Source of the DNA: Streptomyces mirabilis
GTDB taxonomy: Bacteria; Actinomycetota; Actinomycetes; Streptomycetales; Streptomycetaceae
Direction: 5' to 3'
Length of the DNA: 64,000 bases
Assembly: GCF_018310535.1 (NCBI RefSeq)
Contig: NZ_CP074102.1
Span: 5,332,001 to 5,396,000, forward strand
Shown: positions 60,124 to 64,000 of the stretch, piece after piece
Position numbering within the stretch: position 1 is the first letter of the stretch
How the letters are laid out: each line of letters opens with the position of its first letter
The notes under the pieces: model-generated
Databases searched by the model: none
The model's input: only the letters and a program-made list of their open reading frames with translations
What the model was told of the DNA's origin: nothing
Made by a program: the position numbers and the translations under genes

Positions 60124-63078
60124 TCAAATACGTACGTCGTCTCGGTCGATGACGATCGCATCCTGCCGGCTGGAGTCGATCGCACGGAACCGGACCAGCG
60201 GGCGCTCGGATCCCACCGACGACTTCGGGGCGACGAAAGAGAAGGCCATCACCAGATCACCAGGCGCCATCGCCCCGTCGGAGGCGAGTCGCGGCTCGGA
60301 CTCGATCACCGGGTAGAGCAGCAGCGCGCCTCGGCGCGGGCGGACGTGCTGCTCGACCGTCGTGTTGCCGGCCGTCTCGACGGCGCCCGCGACGCGCAGG
60401 GCGGCGGCACGGTGCTTGGGCTCACTGAGCGCGCCGAAGAGAGAGCCTCGCCTGCGAGTACGACGGGCCGGGGTGAACGGGCCGTGCCCCAGGATGCGGG
60501 CCTCCACGCGCCTGGCGGAGGTCTGCAACGGAGTGATCACGAGCCAGTCGTCGATCGTGGTCTCCTGCTGCCCTGTCTCCAGCAGGAACTCCAGGTGCGG
60601 CGAGAACTGGCTCGGAATCGACCACCGCAGGTCGCACAGGACCTTCATCAGCGTGTCGTGCGAGACCGTCCCCACGCGCGCTTCGTACTCGGGGCCGTCC
60701 CCGACCGACAGGCGCACCGGGTCCTGACTCAGCGCGGCGAGCACCGGCTCCCAGCACTCGGTGTTGTGGGCCATTCCCTCCGAGGTCTCCGGGTAGGCGG
60801 TCGGCTCCACCCAGGTCCCGGGCGACCGCACCTCCACCAGCTCCGTATTGAACATCTTGTTCCGAGCCGACGGCTTCACCCATGGCAGATGCTGGGTCAC
60901 CAGGGGTGGGATCTGGGCGGGGGTGACCTGGGGGCGACCGTCCACCAAGGGCGCGTAGCGGGCCAGCTCGGCGCGGAAGAGTTCCTCGTCCCGGCAGATC
61001 GCCTCGAAGGCCTCGTACAGGTCGACCGTCTTGGCGTTGCGACCGCGGCCGAGGGCCTCCTCGCGGCCGATGTAGAGGCGCACGAGGTCCCGGTACCCGT
61101 GTCGGAAGCCGAACCAGCGGCCCATCTGCATCAGGGTGTCGGCCTGCTGCGTCGTGCGGCGGTAATACGTGATCGTCAGGCCCTCGACCGTGAAGCCTCG
61201 GGACAGTTTGGTGCCACCGACAAGGATCTTCCAGACCCTCGGGGTGCGGTCGAAGTCCAGGTCGGGCTGTGTGTAGTCGCGTTCGCTCTCACCGTTGATG
61301 ACCATGACGGGGCTGCCGCCCTGGTTGATGAGACGGCGGGCCTTAGAAACGTATGGCTTGAGGTCCGCGTACGTCGTGGGAGTGGGCAGGGAGCCGTCCG
61401 CGTGGGCGTGGAAGTCCTTGTCGAAGAGGGACGCCAGGCGGGTGTGACCCTCCGGGCCCGTGTACGCGGCGTTGTGCCACAGGGTGTTGATGCGCAGGGC
61501 GAGCGCGGCGTGCTCGGCCATGCGGACCGATTCGTGCACGAGCATCGTGTGGTGCCGGAACGGGTCGGAGGGAACGCCGTGCTCCTCGCGGTAGAGCTTG
61601 AGAGCGCCCGTGAGCACGAAGGCGTCCAGGGCCTCCTGGAGTCGGTCGCCCGTGGAGTCGTAGATGCCCCGGACATGCTTCTTCTCGGCCTCGCCTTCAC
61701 CGTCGCCGAAGGTGTCCAGGTCGTGGAAGTCCTGAACGCCCATGTAGTCGGTGGGACGCGGGAGGGATATCAGGAAGTCGCGCGGGAAGATGTCCTCCCC
61801 GTCACCCGGGTCGATGAACACGTTGGCGAAGGGAGTCGCGGTGTAGCCGACGTACTGGGCGCGAGGCAGGAGCTTGAGGAGCTTGCTGATCTGGCCGTTG
61901 ATCGCGGTGCGGGTGACCTTGCCTTCCTCCCACTTCTTCGGGTCGGTCGTATTCACCGAGGCCTGGTCGGACTCGTCGTCGATGATCAGGGCCGGTACCT
62001 CGCCGAGGGTCGGGCCTATCTTCCTGAGGTCCTTGACCAGATTTTCCAGCACCGACTTGTTCTTCTTCACAACCATGACGCGTGCGCGAGTCATATGCAG
62101 GTTCGCCGAGTCGTACAGGGGACGGGTGCGGTCCGGCCTCTTGAACTCCAAGGCGCTGATGCCGCGTTCCAGTGCCATGTAGTCACGGTCGCGCGAGGTC
62201 AGACGCTCGATGTCGAAGGCGCCGAGCATGGAGGGGCGGGCACCGAACGAGACGAACTTCGCGGGCCAGTCCTCGTCGTCCTGGTAGTCGATGCCGACCA
62301 GGGCGTCCGGGTCGTTCGGGTCGGCGGCGCCCAGGATGTTCTCCTGGCCGATCAGTTCCATGTCGAGACGGCGCTGGGTCTGGCCGCGCAGCAGGTTCAG
62401 GGTGCCGCCCAGGACGATGACCAGGCGGTAGCCCGCGTCGATGGCCTTGGCGGTGACGCCGGTGAAGTTGGCGGTCTTGCCGGACTGTACGTAGCCGACG
62501 ACGAGTCCGCGCGCGCCATAAGGGTCGTCACGGGTGGGGTCGGCAAGCCGTTCCACGACCGCATGGGCGGCCTCGTCCAGACTGGAGACCGCCGCGTCGC
62601 TCCAGCCCTTGCGGCGCAGCAGTCGCTCGTACGAAGTCCAGTAGAAGGAGCGGTTCGCCGCCTGCCCCCGGGTGTACCAGGCCTGGAACTCGCGGCTGAT
62701 GGTGACAGGACCCGGTTCCGTGTGGACCGGGACTGTAGCGTCGAACGCTTTGCGTAGATCCGCTTCGAACGCGAGCTTGTCGTAGACCTCGGCGCGGCGC
62801 TCCGGGGTGCGCGGCGCGGTGGCCGACCACGTGGGGGACTGTTCGAAGTCCCATGCGGTGAGCTTGCGGCGCCAGAGGACGAGCAACTCGTCGCCGGGGC
62901 CCGCGGCCAGGATGCGGTCGTGGAAGCTGGTCATGTCCGTGTCTGCCGGTTCGTCGGTGTCGGCGAGCACGAAGGCGAGCTTGGCGAAGTGCTTGGGGCC
63001 GCGTCGGCTCATCGCGTCGAGGACCTCGCCGTGGAGGTCGGTGATGCGGTCAGGAGTGGGCGTGTTCTCGGCGGTCAC
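60124..63078 (-). CDS. Z1-domain SF2 helicase-like ATPase
   Basis: A 984-residue Z1 superfamily protein. Walker A is VVGYVQSGKTANFTG (Lys201, the QSGKT variant typical of Z1), motif II is ALIIDDESDQAS (Asp367-Asp368-Glu369), motif III is YVGYTATPFANV, and the Z1 core TLMQMGRWFGFRHGY includes motif VI. In R-M operons with MORC-like ATPases, DNMTs and Vsr nucleases, this helicase is predicted to translocate DNA for restriction. GTG 63078 has GAGAGG upstream; longer in-frame starts would overlap the MORC-like gene. It lies 53 bases after that gene's stop. Confidence 0.92.
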   Translation of the reverse strand: MTAENTPTPDRITDLHGEVLDAMSRRGPKHFAKLAFVLADTDEPADTDMTSFHDRILAAGPGDELLVLWRRKLTAWDFEQSPTWSATAPRTPERRAEVYDKLAFEADLRKAFDATVPVHTEPGPVTISREFQAWYTRGQAANRSFYWTSYERLLRRKGWSDAAVSSLDEAAHAVVERLADPTRDDPYGARGLVVGYVQSGKTANFTGVTAKAIDAGYRLVIVLGGTLNLLRGQTQRRLDMELIGQENILGAADPNDPDALVGIDYQDDEDWPAKFVSFGARPSMLGAFDIERLTSRDRDYMALERGISALEFKRPDRTRPLYDSANLHMTRARVMVVKKNKSVLENLVKDLRKIGPTLGEVPALIIDDESDQASVNTTDPKKWEEGKVTRTAINGQISKLLKLLPRAQYVGYTATPFANVFIDPGDGEDIFPRDFLISLPRPTDYMGVQDFHDLDTFGDGEGEAEKKHVRGIYDSTGDRLQEALDAFVLTGALKLYREEHGVPSDPFRHHTMLVHESVRMAEHAALALRINTLWHNAAYTGPEGHTRLASLFDKDFHAHADGSLPTPTTYADLKPYVSKARRLINQGGSPVMVINGESERDYTQPDLDFDRTPRVWKILVGGTKLSRGFTVEGLTITYYRRTTQQADTLMQMGRWFGFRHGYRDLVRLYIGREEALGRGRNAKTVDLYEAFEAICRDEELFRAELARYAPLVDGRPQVTPAQIPPLVTQHLPWVKPSARNKMFNTELVEVRSPGTWVEPTAYPETSEGMAHNTECWEPVLAALSQDPVRLSVGDGPEYEARVGTVSHDTLMKVLCDLRWSIPSQFSPHLEFLLETGQQETTIDDWLVITPLQTSARRVEARILGHGPFTPARRTRRRGSLFGALSEPKHRAAALRVAGAVETAGNTTVEQHVRPRRGALLLYPVIESEPRLASDGAMAPGDLVMAFSFVAPKSSVGSERPLVRFRAIDSSRQDAIVIDRDDVRI

Positions 63079-63131
63079 GGCGGCTGGGTGGCCTCTCTGA
63101 TGTACGGGAAGATGCGGGGGAGAGGGGTGGA

Positions 63132-64000
63132 CTAACCCTCGGTGCGGGCGAGTTCGGCCCGTACCGCGGCGACGAGGACGCTGTTCCACAGGGCGACCTT
63201 GTCGGTCTGATTGGCCCAGACCCGCTCCTTCTGGAAGATCTCGTTGAGCATCAGATAGAGAAGGCTCTTGAGGACCGGGGCGTCGTTGGAGCCCCCGCGC
63301 CGGCCGCCGTTGAAGGCATGCCGGTAGTCCTTGTTGAGGGCGACCAAGCGCTCCTTGTGGTCGATCGTGAAGACCAGTTCGGCGGAGTCGGCGCCGGGCG
63401 GCACGTCGAGTTTGGCCCAGGCGAAGGTGACGGGATCATCGCCCTCCAGCTGCGGCAGTTCGTCCCGCAGCGTCCGCTTCAGCTTCGGGTCGATGCCTTT
63501 GCCGGGCGGGATGACGGCCATGCGCTTGACCTCGGTACGCCGCTTGGCGGCCTCGCGGTAGGTCGTCTCCGCCTCACGGATGTATTCGGTGAAGGTGTGG
63601 CCGGCGGTGGGGTCGGCCGCCTTCTCCAGCCCTCGGGCGAACGCCGGGGTGACCTGGACGCCGTCCTTCTTGACGGTCAGGGCGAACACGTCGTTGGGCT
63701 CGGGCGGTAGGTCCACGGCGATCCGGGCGAGAGCGAGGTGGCCCTCCGGGCTGCGGGTGTCGTTCCAACCGCCGGCCTGGACGAGTCGGTCGTTGCGGTA
63801 GAGGTAGAAGCCCTGGCGCTCGGCGAGCGGGCCGATGCCTCGGTAGGCGACCAGGGGAGACTTGGGCGGCCATATGTGCGCGGTGAGCGCGACGTCGCCG
63901 ACGCCTTCGACAGGCGCGACGTACGTACGGGGATAACCCGGGCGGCCCGGGATCCGATAGCCGAACGGGTCGATGTCCTCCACGCTCCGGTGGTCGAGTT
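63132..64000 (-). CDS. MORC/MutL-like GHKL ATPase, C-terminal part (cut by window end)
   Basis: The frame is open to the right edge, so only the C-terminal 289 residues are visible and the ATPase boxes should lie beyond. The visible part contains RQGFYLYRNDRLVQAGGWND, the hallmark of the S5-fold transducer region in bacterial MORC/MutL-like ATPases, where a conserved lysine or arginine contacts ATP. The C-terminus ends with LYLMLNEIFQKERVWANQTDKVALWNSVL. It is the first visible gene of the Z1-Vsr-methyltransferase operon. The GTG at 63983 is internal, not the true start: in-frame codons continue upstream to the edge. Confidence 0.8.
   Translation of the reverse strand, partial: LDHRSVEDIDPFGYRIPGRPGYPRTYVAPVEGVGDVALTAHIWPPKSPLVAYRGIGPLAERQGFYLYRNDRLVQAGGWNDTRSPEGHLALARIAVDLPPEPNDVFALTVKKDGVQVTPAFARGLEKAADPTAGHTFTEYIREAETTYREAAKRRTEVKRMAVIPPGKGIDPKLKRTLRDELPQLEGDDPVTFAWAKLDVPPGADSAELVFTIDHKERLVALNKDYRHAFNGGRRGGSNDAPVLKSLLYLMLNEIFQKERVWANQTDKVALWNSVLVAAVRAELARTEG

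Noticed and set aside
59752..62757. A 1001-codon plus-strand frame opposite vsr and the Z1 gene
   Set aside because: No domain, and it opposes two genes with full family signatures.
40550..64000. CRISPR array, BREX or phosphorothioation genes within the defence island
   Set aside because: No regularly spaced repeats, and no pglZ, brxC or dnd/ssp signature motifs could be found.

Overview
The window is high-GC actinobacterial chromosome, almost certainly Streptomyces. Evidence: strong third-position G/C codon bias, many GTG starts, TAGGCT-type -10 boxes directly upstream of leaderless genes, DasR (dre) operators on N-acetylglucosamine PTS genes, a TTA codon in an otherwise TTA-poor background, and lineage-typical DUF397/DUF5753 regulators. 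The species cannot be named from the sequence.

Region 1 (1-27.7 kb) looks like conserved core chromosome. It opens with a CysO/CysM/Mec cysteine-biosynthesis cluster preceded by a 33-codon cysteine-containing leader peptide. Next come a membrane-anchored PemK/MazF-like protein, an MBL-fold hydrolase, and the GlcNAc PTS (two IIC permeases, one IIB, three dre sites). Housekeeping genes follow: RNase PH, a lipoprotein candidate, RdgB and tRNA-Leu(UAG). Then come HNH and GNAT genes, an SMR exporter behind a guanidine-III-like riboswitch, a GroES-like protein, a DUF3618 protein, Bcp peroxiredoxin and a bifunctional PBP. The region ends with a three-gene ABC-2 exporter operon, a DUF1707 protein, an SGNH hydrolase, a DUF445 protein, an MFS transporter, small membrane proteins, a GlxA-type regulator, and a MarR/tautomerase divergent pair.

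Region 2 (27.7-40.4 kb) is more variable. It holds a very large Tat-exported GH2 enzyme with two discoidin domains nested inside it, a duplicated PH-like membrane protein, a DUF222/HNH protein and an untranslated structured gap. A translationally coupled membrane-protein/unknown/deaminase operon and the HTH-DUF5753/DUF397/ATPase regulatory module complete it.

Region 3 (40.5-64 kb, running off the right edge) is a dense anti-phage/restriction island. A leftward operon encodes a sacsin-like GHKL-SF2 helicase fusion, a UvrD-like helicase, DrmA and DrmB, every junction overlapping by 4 nt. A rightward operon encodes an XRE-HTH/GHKL ATPase and two unknown proteins. A second leftward operon encodes a MORC/MutL-like GHKL ATPase (cut by the window), a Z1 helicase, a Vsr-like nuclease, a C5-methyltransferase homologue lacking the catalytic cysteine, and an intact C5-methyltransferase. 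The operons abut tightly and share one AT-richer control region at 52.3-53.3 kb. I read the whole as one composite system joining the DISARM core (drmAB, without drmC, drmE or an adjacent methylase) to a MORC-Z1-Vsr-type restriction-modification system. The family assignments rest on visible motifs; the claim that they form one system is inference.
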